Part shown: piece after piece, positions 1 to 12,823 of the stretch
How positions within the stretch are numbered: position 1 is the stretch's first letter
How the letters are laid out: every line of letters starts with the position of its first letter
Assembly (NCBI RefSeq): GCF_051401765.1
Contig: NW_027480423.1
Span: 1,488,001 to 1,552,000 of the forward strand
DNA length: 64,000 nucleotides
Reading direction: 5' to 3'
Source of the DNA: Calliopsis andreniformis
Taxonomy: Eukaryota > Arthropoda > Insecta > Hymenoptera > Andrenidae
Made by a program: the position numbers and the translations under genes
The notes under the pieces: generated by a model
Seen by the model: only the letters and a program-made list of their open reading frames with translations
Database searches by the model: none
Told to the model about the DNA's origin: nothing

Positions 1-166
1 ATTGCAACCAGTGTGAAAGTTGTGGTCATTTCCACATTCCGAGCAACCTAGGCTTCACTCTAGGGCGTTGCTCCTCCAGACCGAATAGTTAGGTCCTTAG
101 AAGTCAACGCCCGAAGCATTAAATACAAAATAAATAGAACAGTTTTTCCATTGTATAAAACGAATA
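1..166 (+). repeat. Reference monomer (phase used in this annotation)
   Basis: The first monomer runs from attgcaacc at 1 to cgaata at 166; the next begins at 167. In this phase a typical monomer has, in order: gcaacc (4-9), tgtgaaagtt (12-21), tggtcatttctacgttccgg (23-42), two CCTAGG-type blocks (47-52 and 59-64), ggcgttg (64-70), gatcgaatag (79-88), the near-palindrome TTAGGGCCTAA (89-99), caacgcc (105-111), and then an AT-rich tail with ataaaatacaatataaata (118-136), cagtttttcc (140-149) and gtataaaacg (153-162). The hand-derived consensus has 68 G+C in 166 (41%) and 7 CpGs. This particular copy carries family variants such as acattccgag and cgcccgaagc. Phase is arbitrary; the biological monomer boundary is unknown. 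Confidence 0.9.
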
Positions 167-280
167 ATTGATACCAGTGTGAAAGTTATGGTCATTTCTA
201 CTTTCCGGGCAACCTAGACTTCACCCTAGGGCGCTGTTCCACCAGATCGAATAGTTAGGGCCTAAGAAGTGAACGCCAGA

Positions 281-335
281 AGCATAAAATACAATATAAA
301 TACACCAGTTTTTCCATCATATAAAACGAGTAATT
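281..335. repeat. Example of the AT-rich third of the monomer
   Basis: This stretch holds ataaaat, aatataaata, a run of five T and atataaaac, and contrasts with the GC-richer stretch before it. The same contrast recurs in every monomer (consensus about 117-166 and into the next monomer). The A- and T-tracts could bend DNA or mark a linker, which is inference. The tataaaa-like strings are part of the repeat and are not called as promoters. Confidence 0.7.
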
Positions 336-1328
336 GCAACCAGTATGAAAGTTGTGGTCATTTCTACTTTCCGGTCAAACTAGGCTACACCCTAGGGCGT
401 TGCTCCACCAGATCGAATAGTTAGGGCCTTAGAAGTCAACGCCAGAAGCATAAAATACAATATAAATACAACAGTTTTTCCATCGTATAAAACGAATAAA
501 CGCTACCAGTATGGAAGTGATGGTCATTTCTACGTTCCGGGCAACCTAGGCCTCACTCTAGGACGTTGTTCCACCAGATTGAATAGTTAGAGCATAAGAA
601 ATCAACGCCAGAAGCATAAAATACAATATAAATATAACAGTTTTTCCATCGTATAAAACGAATAATTTCAACCAGTGTGAATGTTATGGTCATTTCTACA
701 TTCCGAGCAACCTAGGCTTCACCCCAGGGCGTTGTTCCACCGGCTCGAATAGTTAGGGCATAAGAAGTGAACGCCTGCAGCATAAAATACAATATAAATA
801 CAACAGTTCTTCCATCATATAAAACGAATAATTGCGACCAGTATGAATGTTATGGTCATTTCTACGTTCCGGGCAACCTAGGCTTCACTCTATGGCGTTC
901 TTCCACCACATCGAATAGCTACGGCCTCAGAAGTCAACGCCTGAAGCATATAATACAATATGAATACAACAGTTTTTCCATGATATAAAACGAATAATTG
1001 CAACCAGTATGAAAGTTATGGTCATTTCTACTTTCCGGGCAACCTAGGCTTCACAACAGGGCGTTGTTCCACCAGATCGAATAGTTAGGGCCTAAGAAGT
1101 GAACGCCAGCAGCATACAATACAATATAAATACAACAGTCTTTCCATCGTGTAAAACGAATAATTTCAACCAGTGTGAATGTTATGGTCATTTCTACATT
1201 CCGAGCAACCTAGGCTTCACTCTAGGGCGTTGATCCACCAGATAGAATAGTGAGGGCCTTAGAAGTCAACGCCAGAAGCATAAAATACAATATAAACACA
1301 ACAGTTTTTCCATCGTTTAAAACGAATA

Positions 1329-1661
1329 ATTGCAACCAGTTTGAAAGTGACGGTCATTTCTACGTTCCGGGCAACCTAGGCTTCACCCTAGGGCGTTGCT
1401 CCAACAGATTGAATAGTTAGGTCCTTAGAAGTCAATGCCCGAAGCATAAAATGCAATAAAAATACAACAGCTTTTCCATCGTATAGCAGGAATAATTTGC
1501 AACCAGTGTGATAGTAGTGGTCATTTCTACGTTCCGGGCAACCTAGGTTTCACTCCAGGGCGGTGCTCCACCAGATCGAATAGTTACGGCCTAAGAAGTC
1601 AACGCCAGAAGCACAAAATACGATAAAGATGCAACATTTTTTCCATCGTATAAAACGAATA
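1329..1661 (+). repeat. 333-bp two-monomer cassette (first of 21 copies in domain A)
   Basis: The first monomer (1329-1494) carries gattgaatagtt, gtcaatgcccg and atgcaataaaaatac, and ends in tatagcaggaata. The second (1495-1661, 167 bp) starts atttgc and carries gatagtagtgg, tttcactccagggcggtg and gcacaaaatacg, then ataaagatgcaac. The marker gcagg lies at 1486, 4309, 5306, 7632, 8628, 10289, 11285, 13278, 14274, 16433, 16766, 17764, 20587, 21916, 22415, 23909, 24242, 25239, 26236, 27565 and 28230. Each copy starts about 157 bp before the marker. Most copies are close to identical, whereas the last two are altered. Confidence 0.85.
1371..1399 (+). repeat. Example of the monomer hairpin: CCTAGG inverted repeat with outer arms
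   Basis: Here gcaacctagg (1371-1380) is followed by the 6-nt loop cttcac, then cctagg (1387-1392), gcg and ttgc (1396-1399). The two CCTAGG blocks pair over six bases and gcaa pairs with ttgc, giving a 10-bp stem with a 3-nt bulge. The second block extends to the 8-bp palindrome CCCTAGGG. The element sits at consensus 43-71 and recurs in nearly every monomer. In the common variant with tctagg as the second block, one pair becomes G-T and the stem survives; gttgttcc monomers lose only the outermost pair. Whether it forms a cruciform in the cell is unknown. Confidence 0.75.
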
Positions 1662-1724
1662 ATTGCAACCAGTGTGAAAGTTGTGGTCATTTCCACATTC
1701 CGAGAAACCTAGGCTTCACTCTAG

Positions 1725-1772
1725 GGCGTTGCTCCACCAGACCGAATAGTTAGGTCCTTAGAAGTCAACGCC
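1725..1772 (+). repeat. Example of the 7-bp inverted repeat ggcgttg / caacgcc
   Basis: ggcgttg at 1725-1731 is perfectly complementary in reverse to caacgcc at 1766-1772, with a 34-nt spacer. The pair occupies consensus 64-70 and 105-111 and recurs in most monomers. Its left arm overlaps the right arm of the CCTAGG hairpin, so the two folds are mutually exclusive. Some families weaken it: the cassette monomers carry ggcggtg, and others carry caatgcc, which keeps a G-T pair. Confidence 0.7.
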
Positions 1773-2413
1773 CGAAGCATTAAATACAAAATAAATAGAA
1801 CAGTTTTTCCATTGTATAAAACGAATAATTGATACCAGTGTAAAAGTTATGGTCATTTCTACGTTCCGGGCAACCTAGGCTTCACTCTAGGGCGGTGCTC
1901 CACAAGATCAAACAGTTAGGGCCTTAGAAGTCAACGCCCGAAGCATAAAATACAAAATAAATAGAACGGTTTTTCCATTGTATAAAACGAATAATTGCTG
2001 CCAGTGTAAAAGTTATGGTCACTTCTACGTTCCGGGCAACCTTGGCTTCACCCTAGGGCGTTGTACCACCAGGTCGTATAGTTAGGGCCTAAGAAGTGAA
2101 CGCCAGAAGCATAAAATACAATATAAATACAACAGTTTTTCCGTCGTATAAAACGAATAATTGCAACCAGTATGAAACTTATGGTCATTCCTACGTACCG
2201 GGCAACCTAGGCTTCACTGTATGGCGTTCTTCCACCACATCGAATAGCTACGGCCTCAGAAGCCAACGCCAGAAGCATAAAATACAATGTAAATATAACG
2301 GCTTTTCCATCGTATAAAACGAATAATAGCAACCAGTGTGAAAGTTATGGTCATTTCTACGTTCCGGGCAACCTAGGCTTCACTCTAGGGCGTTGTTCCA
2401 CCAGATCGAATAG

Positions 2414-2424
2414 TTAGGGCCTAA
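2414..2424. repeat. Example of the near-palindrome TTAGGGCCTAA
   Basis: TTAGG and CCTAA flank a single central G, making an 11-bp odd palindrome at consensus 89-99, inside the spacer of the ggcgttg/caacgcc repeat. About half of the families read cctaag here and keep it; the others read ccttag and lose perfect symmetry. It contains one TTAGGG, but it is not in tandem and is not telomeric. Confidence 0.6.
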
Positions 2425-5400
2425 GAAGTCAACACCAGAAGAATAAAATACAAAATAAATACAACAGTTTTTCCATTGTATAAAACGAATAATTGCTACC
2501 AGTGTAAAAGTTATGGCCATTTCTACGTTCCGGGCAACCTAGGCTTCACCCTAGGCCGCTGCTCCACCAGATCGAATAGTTAGGGCCTAAGAAGTGAACG
2601 ACAGAAGCATAAAATACAATATAAATACAACAGTTTTTCCATCGTATAGAACGAATAATAGCAACCAGTGTGAAAGTTATGGTCACTTCTACGTTCCGGG
2701 CAACCTAGGCTTCACTCTAGGGCGTTGCTCCACCAGTTCAAACAGCTAGGGCCTTAGAAGTCAACGCCCGAAGCATAAAATACAAAATAAATAGAACAGT
2801 TTTTCCATTGTATAAAACGAATAATTGCTACCAGTGTAAAAGTTATGGTCAGTTCTACGTTCCGGGCAACCTAGGCTTCACCACAGGGCGTTGTTCCACC
2901 AGATCGAATAGTTAGGGCCTAAGAAGTGAACGCCAGCAGCATAAAATACAATATAAATACAACAGTTTTTCCATCGTGTAAAACGAATAATTTCAACCAG
3001 TGTGAATGTTATGGTCATTTCTACATTCCGAGCAACCTAGGCTTCACTCTAGGGCGTTGATCCACCTGATAGAATAGTGAGGGCCTTAGAAGTCAACGGC
3101 AGAAGCATAAAATACAATATAAACACAACAGTTTTTCCATCGTTTAAAACGAATAATTGCAACCAGTGTGAAAGTTGTGGTCATTTCCACATTCCGAGCA
3201 ACCTAGGCTTCACTCTAGGGCGTTGCTCCACCAGACCGAATAGTTAGGTCCTTAGAAGTCAACGCCCGAAGCATTAAATACAAAATAAATAGAACAGTTT
3301 TTCCATTGTATAAAACGAATAATTGATACCAGTGTAAAAGTTATGGTCATTTCTACGTTCCGGGCAACCTAGGCTTCACTCTAGGGCGGTGCTCCACAAG
3401 ATCAAACAGTTAGGGCCTTAGAAGTCAACGCCCGAAGTATAAAATACAAAATAAATAGAACGGTTTTTCCATTGTATAAAACGAATAATTGCTGCCAGTG
3501 TAAAAGTTATGGTCACTTCTACGTTCCGGGCAACCTAGGCTTCACCCTAGGGCGTTGTACCACCAGATCGTATAGTTAGGGCCTAAGAAGTGAACGCCAG
3601 AAGCATAAAATACAATATAAATACAACAGTTTTTCCATAGTATAAAACGAATAATTGCAACCAGTATGAAACTTATGGTCATTCCTACGTACCGGGCAAC
3701 CTAGGCTTCACTCTAGGGCGTTGCCCTACCAGATCGAATAGTTAGGCGCTTAGAAGTCAACGCCCGAAGCATAAAATACAAAATAAATAGAACAGTTTTT
3801 CCATCGTATAAAACGAATAATTGTTACCAGTGTGAAAGTTATGGTCATTTCTACTTTCCGGGCAACCTAGGCTTCACCCTAGGGCGTTGTTCCACCAGAT
3901 GGAATAGTTAGGGCCAAAGAAGTCAACGCCAGAAGCATAAAATACGATATAAATACAACAGCTTTTCCATCGTATAAAACAAATAATTGCAACCAGTTTG
4001 ATAGTGATGGTCATTTCTACGTACCGGGCAACCTAGGCTTCACTCTCGGGCGTTGCTCCACCAGATCGAATAGTTAGGGTCTTAGAAGTCAACGCCCGAA
4101 GCATAAAATATAAAATAAATAGAACAGTTTTTCCATCGTATAAAACGAATAATTGCTACCTGTGTGACAGCTATGGTCATTTCTACGTTCCGGGCAACCT
4201 AGGCTTCACCCTAGGGCGTTGCTCCAACAGATTGAATAGTTAGAGCCTTAGAAGTCAATGCCCGAAGCATAAAATGCAATAAAAATACAACAGCTTTTCC
4301 ATCGTATAGCAGGAATAATTTGCTACCAGTGTGATAGTAGTGGTCATTTCTACGTTCCGGGCAACCTAGGTTTCACTCCAGGGCGGTGCTCCACCAGATC
4401 GAATAGTTACGGCCTAAGAAGTCAACGCCAGAAGCACAAAATACGATAAAGATGCAACAGTTTTTCCGTCGTATAAAACGAATAATTGCAACCAGTGTGA
4501 AAGTTATGGTCATTTCTACATTCCGAGCAACCTAGGCTACACTCTAGGGCGTTGCTCCACCAGACCGAATAGTTAGGTCCTTAGAAGTCAACGCCAGAAG
4601 CATTAAATACGATATAAATACAACAGCTTTTCCATCGTATAAAAGGAATAATTGCGAACAGTGTGAAAGTAATGGTCATTTCTACGTTCCGGGCAACCTA
4701 GGCTTCACTGTATGGCGTTCTTCCACCACATCGAATAGCTACGGCCTCAGAAGTCAGCGCCTGAAGTATAAAATACAATAAAAATACAACTGTCTTTCCA
4801 TCCAATAACAGGAATAATTGCAACAAGCGTGAAAGAAATTATCATTTCGGCGTTTCGGGCATCCTAGACTTAACTCTGAGGCATCGCTCCACCCGATCGA
4901 ATAGTTAGGGCCTAAGAAGTCAACGCCAGAAGCATAAAATACAATATAAATACAACAGCTTTGCCATCGTATAAAATGAATAATTGCAAACAGTGTGAAA
5001 GATATGGACATTTCTACGTTCCGGGCTACCTAGGCTTCACTCTATGGCGTTCTTCCACCACATCGAATAGCAACGGCCTCAGAAGCCAACGCCAGAAGCA
5101 TAAAATACAATATAAATATAACGGCTTTTCCATCGTATAAAACGAATAATAGCAACCAGTGTGAAAGTTATGGTCATTTCTACGTTCCGGGCAACCTAGG
5201 CTTCACCCTAGGGCGTTGCTCCAACAGATTGAATAGTTAGGTCCTTAGAAGTCAATGCCCGAAGCATAAAATGCAATAAAAATACAACAGCTTTTCCATC
5301 GTATAGCAGGAATAATTTGCAACCAGTGTGATAGTAGTGGTCATTTCTACGTTCCGGGCAACCTAGGTTTCACTCCAGGGCGGTGCTCCACCAGATCGAA

Positions 5401-6312
5401 TAGTTACGGCCTAAGAAGTCAACGCCAGAAGCACAAAATACGTTAAAGATGCAACATTTTTTCCATCGTATAAAACGAATAATTGCAACCAGTGTGAAAG
5501 TTGTGGTCATTTCCACATTCCGAGAAACCTAGGCTTCACTCTAGGGCGTTGCTCCACCAGACCGAATAGTTAGGTCCTTAGAAGTCAACGCCCGAAGCAT
5601 TAAATACAAAATAAATAGAACAGTTTTTCCATTGTATAAAACGTATAATTGATACCAGTGTAAAAGTTATGGTCATTTCTACGTTCCAGGCAACCTAGGC
5701 TTCACTCTAGGGCGGTGCTCCACAAGATCAAACAGCTAGGGCCTTAGAAGTCAACGCCCGAAGCATAAAATACAAAATAAATAGAACGGTTTTTCCATTG
5801 TATAAAACGAATAATTGCTGCCAGTGTAAAAGTTATGGTCACTTCTACGTTCCGAGAAACCTAGGATTCACTCTAGGGCGTTGCTCCACCAGACCGAATA
5901 GTTAGGTCCTTAGAAGTCAACGCCCGAAGCATAAAATACAAAATAAATAGAACAGTTTTTCCATCGTATAAAACGAATAATTGCAACCAGTATGAAACTT
6001 ATGGTCATTTCTACTTTCCGAGAAACCTAGGCTTCAACCCTAGGGCGTTGCTCCAACACATTGAATAGTTAGGGCCTTCGAAGTCAACGCCCGAAGCATA
6101 AAATGCAATAAAAATACAACAGTGATTTCATCATATAACAGGAATAATTGCAACCAGTTTGAAAGTTATGTCCAATTCTACGTTCCGGGCAACCTAGGCT
6201 TCACTCTATTGCGTTGCTCCACCAGATCGAATAGTTAGTGCCATAGAAGTCAACGGCAGACGCTTAAAATACAATATAAATACAACAGTGTTTCCATCGT
6301 ATAAAACGAATA

Positions 6313-8296
6313 ATTGCTACCAGTGTGAAAGTTATGGTCATTTCTACTTTCCGGGCAACCTAGACTTCACCCTAGGGCGCTGTTCCACCAGATCGAATAG
6401 TTAGGGCCTAAGAAGTGAACGCCAGAAGCATAAAATACAATATAAATACACCAGTTTTTCCATCATATAAAACGAGTAATTGCAACCAGTATGAAAGTTG
6501 TGGTCATTTCTACTTTCCGGTCAAACTAGGCTACACCCTAGGGCGTTGCTCCACCAGATCGAATAGTTAGGGCCTTAGAAGTCAACGCCAGAAGCATAAA
6601 ATACAATATAAATACAACAGTTTTTCCATCGTATAAAACGAATAAACGCTACCAGTATGGAAGTGATGGTCACTTCTACGTTCCGGGCAACCTAGGGCTC
6701 ACTCTAGGACGTTGTTCCACCAGATTGAATAGTTAGAGCATAAGAAATCAACGCCAGAAGCATAAAATACAATATAAATATAACAGTTTTTCCATCGTAT
6801 AAAACGAATAATTTCAACCAGTGTGAATGTTATGGTCATTTCTACATTCCGGGCAACCTAGGCTTCACCCCAGGGTGTTGTTCCACCGGCTCGAATAGTT
6901 AGGGCCTAAGAAGTGAACGCCAGCAGCATAAAATACAATATAAATACAACAGTTCTTCCATCATATAAAACGAATAATTGCGACCAGTATGATAGTTATG
7001 GTCATTTCTACGTTCCGGGCAACCTAGGCTTCACTCTATGGCGTTCTTCCACCACATCGAATAGCTACGGCCTCAGAAGTCAACGCCTGAAGCATATAAT
7101 ACAATATGAATACAACAGTTTTTCCATGATATAAAACGAATAATTGCAACCAGTATGAAAGTTATGGTCATTTCTACTTTCCGGGCAACCTAGGCTTCAC
7201 CACAGGGCGTTGTTCCACCAGATCGAATAGTTAGGGCCTAAGAAGTGAACGCCAGCAGCATAAAATACAATATAAATACAACAGTTTTTCCATCGTGTAA
7301 AACGAATAATTTCAACCAGTGTGAATGTTATGGTCATTTCTACATTCCGAGCAACCTAGGCTTCACTCTAGGGCGTTGATCCACCAGATAGAATAGTGAG
7401 GGCCTTAGAAGTCAACGCCTGAAGCATAAAATACAATATAAACACAACAGTTTTTCCATCGTTTAAAACGAATAATTGCAACCAGTTTGAAAGTGACGGT
7501 CATTTCTACGTTCCGGGCAACCTAGGCTTCACCCTAGGGCGTTGCTCCAACAGATTGAATAGTTAGGTCCTTAGAAGTCAATGCCCGAAGCATAAAATGC
7601 AATAAAAATACAACAGCTTTTCCATCGTATAGCAGGAATAATTTGCAACCAGTGTGATAGTAGTGGTCATTTCTACGTTCCGGGCAACCTAGGTTTCACT
7701 CCAGGGCGGTGCTCCACCAGATCGAATAGTTACCGCCTAAGAAGTCAACGCCAGAAGCACAAAATACGATAAAGATGCAACATATTTTCCATCGTATAAA
7801 ACGAATAATTGCAACCAGTGTGAAAGTTGTGGTCATTTCCACATTCCGAGAAACCTAGGCTTCACTCTAGGGCGTTGCTCCACCAGACCGAATAGTTAGG
7901 TCCTTAGAAGTCAACGCCCGAAGCATTAAATACAAAATAAATAGAACAGTTTTTCCATTGTATAAAACGAATAATTGATACCAGTGTAAAAGTTATGGTC
8001 ATTTCTACGTTCCGGGCAACCTAGGCTTCACTCTAGGGCGGTGCTCCACAAGATCAAACAGTTAGGGCCTTAGAAGTCAACGCCCAAAGCATAAAATACA
8101 AAATAAATAGAACGGTTTTTCCATTGTATAAAACGAATAATTGCTGCCAGTGTAAAAGTTATGGTCACTTCTACGTTCCGGGCAACATTGGCTTCACCCT
8201 AGGGCGTTGTACCACCAGATCGTATAGTTAGGGCCTAAGAAGTGAACGCCAGAAGCATAAAATACAATATAAATACAACAGTTTTTCCATCGCATA
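6313..8296 (+). repeat. Copied block A-I, second copy
   Basis: This is the partner of 167-2,150 at offset 6,146. It differs by scattered substitutions, for example cctagggctc here against cctaggcctc in the first copy. From about 6,780 it is also the start of the 2,657-bp HOR, so block A-I and the HOR overlap and arose in separate copying events. Confidence 0.75.
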
Positions 8297-9436
8297 AAAC
8301 AAATAATTGCAACCAGTTTGATAGTGATGGTCATTTCTACGTACCGGGCAACCTAGGCTTCACTCTAGGGCGTTGCTCCACCAGATCGAATAGTTAGGGT
8401 CTTAGAAGTCAACGCCCGAAGCATAAAATATAAAATAAATAGAACAGCTTTTCCATCGTATAAAACGAATAATTGCTACCAGTGTGAAAGTTATGGTTAT
8501 TTCTACGTTCCGGCAACCTAGGCTTCACCCTAGGGCGTTGCTCCAACAGATTGAATAGTTAGAGCCTTAGAAGTCAATGCCCGAAGCATAAAATGCAATA
8601 AAAATACAACAGCTTTTCCATCGTATAGCAGGAATAATTTGGTACCAGTGTGATAGTAGTGGTCATTTCTACGTTCCGGGCAACCTAGGTTTCACTCCAG
8701 GGCGGTGCTCCACCAGATCGAATAGTTACGGTCTAAGAAGTCAACGCCAGAAGCACAAAATACGATAAAGATGCAACAGTTTTTCCGTCGTATAAAACGA
8801 ATAATTGCAACCAGTGTGAAAGTTATGGTCATTTCTACATTCCGAGCAACCTAGGCTTCACTCTAGGGCGTTGCTCCACCAGACCGAATAGTTAGGTCCT
8901 TAGAAGTCAACGCCAGAAGCATTAAATACGATATAAATACAACAGCTTTTCCATCGTATAAAAGGAATAATTGCAAACAGTGTGAAAGTAATGGTCATTT
9001 CTACGTTCCGGGCAACCTAGGCTTCACTGTATGGCGTTCTTCCACCACATCGAATAGCTACGGCCTCAGAAGTCAGCGCCTGAAGTATAAAATACAATAA
9101 AAATACAACTGTCTTTCCATCCAATAACAGGAATAATTGCAACAAGCGTGAAAGAAATTATCATTTCGGCGTTTCGGGCATCCTAGACTTAACTCTGAGG
9201 CATCGCTCCACCCGATCGAATAGTTAGGGCCTAAGAAGTCAACGCCAGAAGCATAAAATACAATATAAATACAACAGTTTTTCCATCGTGTAAAACGAAT
9301 AATTTCAACCAGTGTGAATGTTATGGTCATTTCTACATTCCGAGCAAACTAGGCTTCACTCTAGGGCGTTGATCCACCTGATAGAATAGTGAGGGCCTTA
9401 GAAGTCAACGGCAGAAGCATAAAATACAATATAAAC
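6780..9436 (+). repeat. 16-monomer HOR, 2,657 bp, copy 1
   Basis: Positions from about 6,780 to 9,270 reappear 2,657 bp downstream. Shared rare variants include the series ccccagggtgttg, cgaccagtatgatag and tccatgatataaaac, and the 165-bp monomer with ttccggcaacc. Length is 16 x 166 + 1, explained by two +1 cassettes and one -1 monomer. The last monomer (about 9,270-9,436) differs from its partner. Confidence 0.8.
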
Positions 9437-12093
9437 ACAACAGTTTTTCCATCGTATAAAACGAATAATTTCAACCAGTGTGAATGTTATGGTCATTTCT
9501 ACATTCCGGGCAACCTAGGCTTCACCCCAGGGTGTTGTTCCACCGGCTCGAATAGTTAGGGCCTAAGAAGTGAACGCCAGCAGCATAAAATACAATATAA
9601 ATACAACAGTTCTTCCATCATATAAAACGAATAATTGCGACCAGTATGATAGTTATGGTCATTTCTACGTTCCGGGCAACCTAGGCTTCACTCTATGGCG
9701 TTCTTCCACCACATCGAATAGCTACGGCCTCAGAAGTCAACGCCTGAAGCATATAATACAATATGAATACAACAGTTTTTCCATGATATAAAACGAATAA
9801 TTGCAACCAGTATGAAAGTTATGGTCATTTCTACTTTCCGGGCAACCTAGGCTTCACCACAGGGCGTTGTTCCACCAGATCGAATAGTTAGGGCCTAAGA
9901 AGTGAACGCCAGCAGCATAAAATACAATATAAATACAACAGTTTTTCCATCGTGTAAAACGAATAATATCAACCAGTGTGAATGTTATGGTCATTTCTAC
10001 ATTCCGAGCAACCTAGGCTTCACTCTAGGGCGTTGATCCACCAGATAGAATAGTGAGGGCCTTAGAAGTCAACGCCTGAAGCATAAAATACAATATAAAC
10101 ACAACAGTTTTTCCATCGTTTAAAACGAATAATTGCAACCAGTTTGAAAGTGACGGTCATTTCTACGTTCCGGGCAACCTAGGCTTCACCCTAGGGCGTT
10201 GCTCCAACAGATTGAATAGTTAGGTCCTTAGAAGTCAATGCCCGAAGCATAAAATGCAATAAAAATACAACAGCTTTTCCATCGTATAGCAGGAATAATT
10301 TGCAACCAGTGTGATAGTAGTGGTCATTTCTACGTTCCGGGCAACCTAGGTTTCACTCCAGGGCGGTGCTCCACCAGATCGAATAGTTACGGCCTAAGAA
10401 GTCAACGCCAGAAGCACAAAATACGATAAAGATGCAACATATTTTCCATCGTATAAAACGAATAATTGCAACCAGTGTGAAAGTTGTGGTCATTTCCACA
10501 TTCCGAGAAACCTAGGCTTCACTCTAGGGCGTTGCTCCACCAGACCGAATAGTTAGGTCCTTAGAAGTCAACGCCCGAAGCATTAAATACAAAATAAATA
10601 GAACAGTTTTTCCATTGTATAAAACGAATAATTGATACCAGTGTAAAAGTTATGGTCATTTCTACGTTCCGGGCAACCTAGGCTTCACTCTAGGGCGGTG
10701 CTCCACAAGATCAAACAGTTAGGGCCTTAGAAGTCAACGCCCAAAGCATAAAATACAAAATAAATAGAACGGTTTTTCCATTGTATAAAACGAATAATTG
10801 CTGCCAGTGTAAAAGTTATGGTCACTTCTACGTTCCGGGCAACATTGGCTTCACCCTAGGGCGTTGTACCACCAGATCGTATAGTTAGGGCCTAAGAAGT
10901 GAACGCCAGAAGCATAAAATACAATATAAATACAACAGTTTTTCCATCGCATAAAACAAATAATTGCAACCAGTTTGATAGTGATGGTCATTTCTACGTA
11001 CCGGGCAACCTAGGCTTCACTCTAGGGCGTTGCTCCACCAGATCGAATAGTTAGGGTCTTAGAAGTCAACGCCCGAAGCATAAAATATAAAATAAATAGA
11101 ACAGCTTTTCCATCGTATAAAACGAATAATTGCTACCAGTGTGAAAGTTATGGTTATTTCTACGTTCCGGCAACCTAGGCTTCACCCTAGGGCGTTGCTC
11201 CAACAGATTGAATAGTTAGAGCCTTAGAAGTCAATGCCCGAAGCATAAAATGCAATAAAAATACAACAGCTTTTCCATCGTATAGCAGGAATAATTTGGT
11301 ACCAGTGTGATAGTAGTGGTCATTTCTACGTTCCGGGCAACCTAGGTTTCACTCCAGGGCGGTGCTCCACCAGATCGAATAGTTACGGCCTAAGAAGTCA
11401 ACGCCAGAAGCACAAAATACGATAAAGATGCAACAGTTTTTCCGTCGTATAAAACGAATAATTGCAACCAGTGTGAAAGTTATGGTCATTTCTACATTCC
11501 GAGCAACCTAGGCTTCACTCTAGGGCGTTGCTCCACCAGACCGAATAGTTAGGTCCTTAGAAGTCAACGCCAGAAGCATTAAATACGATATAAATACAAC
11601 AGCTTTTCCATCGTATAAAAGGAATAATTGCAAACAGTGTGAAAGTAATGGTCATTTCTACGTTCCGGGCAACCTAGGCTTCACTGTATGGCGTTCTTCC
11701 ACCACATCGAATAGCTACGGCCTCAGAAGTCAGCGCCTGAAGTATAAAATACAATAAAAATACAACTGTCTTTCCATCCAATAACAGGAATAATTGCAAC
11801 AAGCGTGAAAGAAATTATCATTTCGGCGTTTCGGGCATCCTAGACTTAACTCTGAGGCATCGCTCCACCCGATCGAATAGTTAGGGCCTAAGAAGTCAAC
11901 GCCAGAAGCATAAAATACAATATAAATACAACAGCTTTGCCATCGTATAAAATGAATAATTGCAAACAGTGTGAAAGATATGGACATTTCTACGTTCCGG
12001 GCTACCTAGGCTTCACTCTATGGCGTTCTTCCACCACATCGAATAGCAACGGCCTCAGAAGCCAACGCCAGAAGCATAAAATACAATGTAAAT
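9437..12093 (+). repeat. 16-monomer HOR, 2,657 bp, copy 2
   Basis: This follows directly on copy 1 and repeats it at offset 2,657 to about 11,927, with very few substitutions in the stretches I compared by eye. Its last monomer contains tttgccatcgtataaaatg in place of the copy 1 sequence. Much of it is also part of the 2,989-bp duplication beginning near 9,835. Confidence 0.8.
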
Positions 12094-12823
12094 ATAACGG
12101 CTTTTCCATCGTATAAAACGAATAATAGCAACCAGTGTGAAAGTTATGGTCATTTCTACGTTCCGGGCAACCTAGGCTTCACTCTAGGGCGTTGTTCCAC
12201 CAGATCGAATAGATAGGGCCTAAGAAGTCAACACCAGAAGAATAAAATACAAAATAAATACAACAGTTTTTCCATTGTATAAAACGAATAATTGCTACCA
12301 GTGTAAAAGTTATGGCCATTTCTACGTTCCGGGCAACCTAGGCTTCACTCTAGGGCGTTGCTCCACCAGATGGAATAGTTAGGGTCTTAGAAGTCAACGC
12401 CCGAAGCATAAAATATAAAATAAATAGAACAGTTTTTCCATCGTATAAAACGAATAATTGCTACCAGTGTAAAAGTTATGGCCATTTCTACGTTCCGGGC
12501 AACCTAGGCTTCACCCTAGGCCGTTGCTCCACCAGATCGAATAGTTAGGGCCTAAGAAGTGAACGACAGAAGCATAAAATACAATATAAATACAACAGTT
12601 TTTCCATCGTATAGAACGAATAATAGCAACCAGTGTGAAAGTTATGGTCACTTCTACGTTCCGGGCAACCTAGGCTTCACTCTAGGGCGTTGCTCCACCA
12701 GTTCAAACAGCTAGGGCCTTAGAAGTCAACGCCCGAAGCATAAAATACAAAATAAATAGAACAGTTTTTCCATTGTATAAAACGAATAATTGCTACCAGT
12801 GTAAAAGTTATGGTAGGTTCTAC
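9835..12823 (+). repeat. 18-monomer HOR, 2,989 bp, copy 1
   Basis: This stretch recurs at offset 2,989. Cassette markers at 10,289 and 11,285 recur at 13,278 and 14,274. The private string ggtaggttc, seen only in these two copies, has taggtt at 12,814 and 15,803. Length is 18 x 166 + 1, from two +1 cassettes and one -1 monomer. Confidence 0.8.

Larger units (their letters stand above)
167..2150 (+). repeat. Copied block A-I, first copy (about 12 monomers)
   Basis: This block matches about 6,313-8,296 at a constant offset of 6,146 bp. Shared rare markers include tcaaactagg (375 and 6521), cgctgttcc, atacaccag, and the position of tttgaaagtgacgg (cggt at 1351 and 7497). Similarity is lost just after 2,150, where this copy continues with gtatgaaactt and the other with gtttgatagtg. 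Confidence 0.75.

Noticed and set aside
118..166. TATA-like strings (gtataaaac, atataaata) suggesting promoters in each monomer
   Set aside because: They belong to the AT-rich third of the repeat and no transcription unit follows. Satellite transcription is possible but nothing in the sequence shows a start site.
2414..2424. TTAGGG / TTAGG motif in most monomers, as in telomeres
   Set aside because: It occurs once per 166 bp as part of a palindrome and never in tandem, so it is not telomeric or interstitial telomeric DNA.
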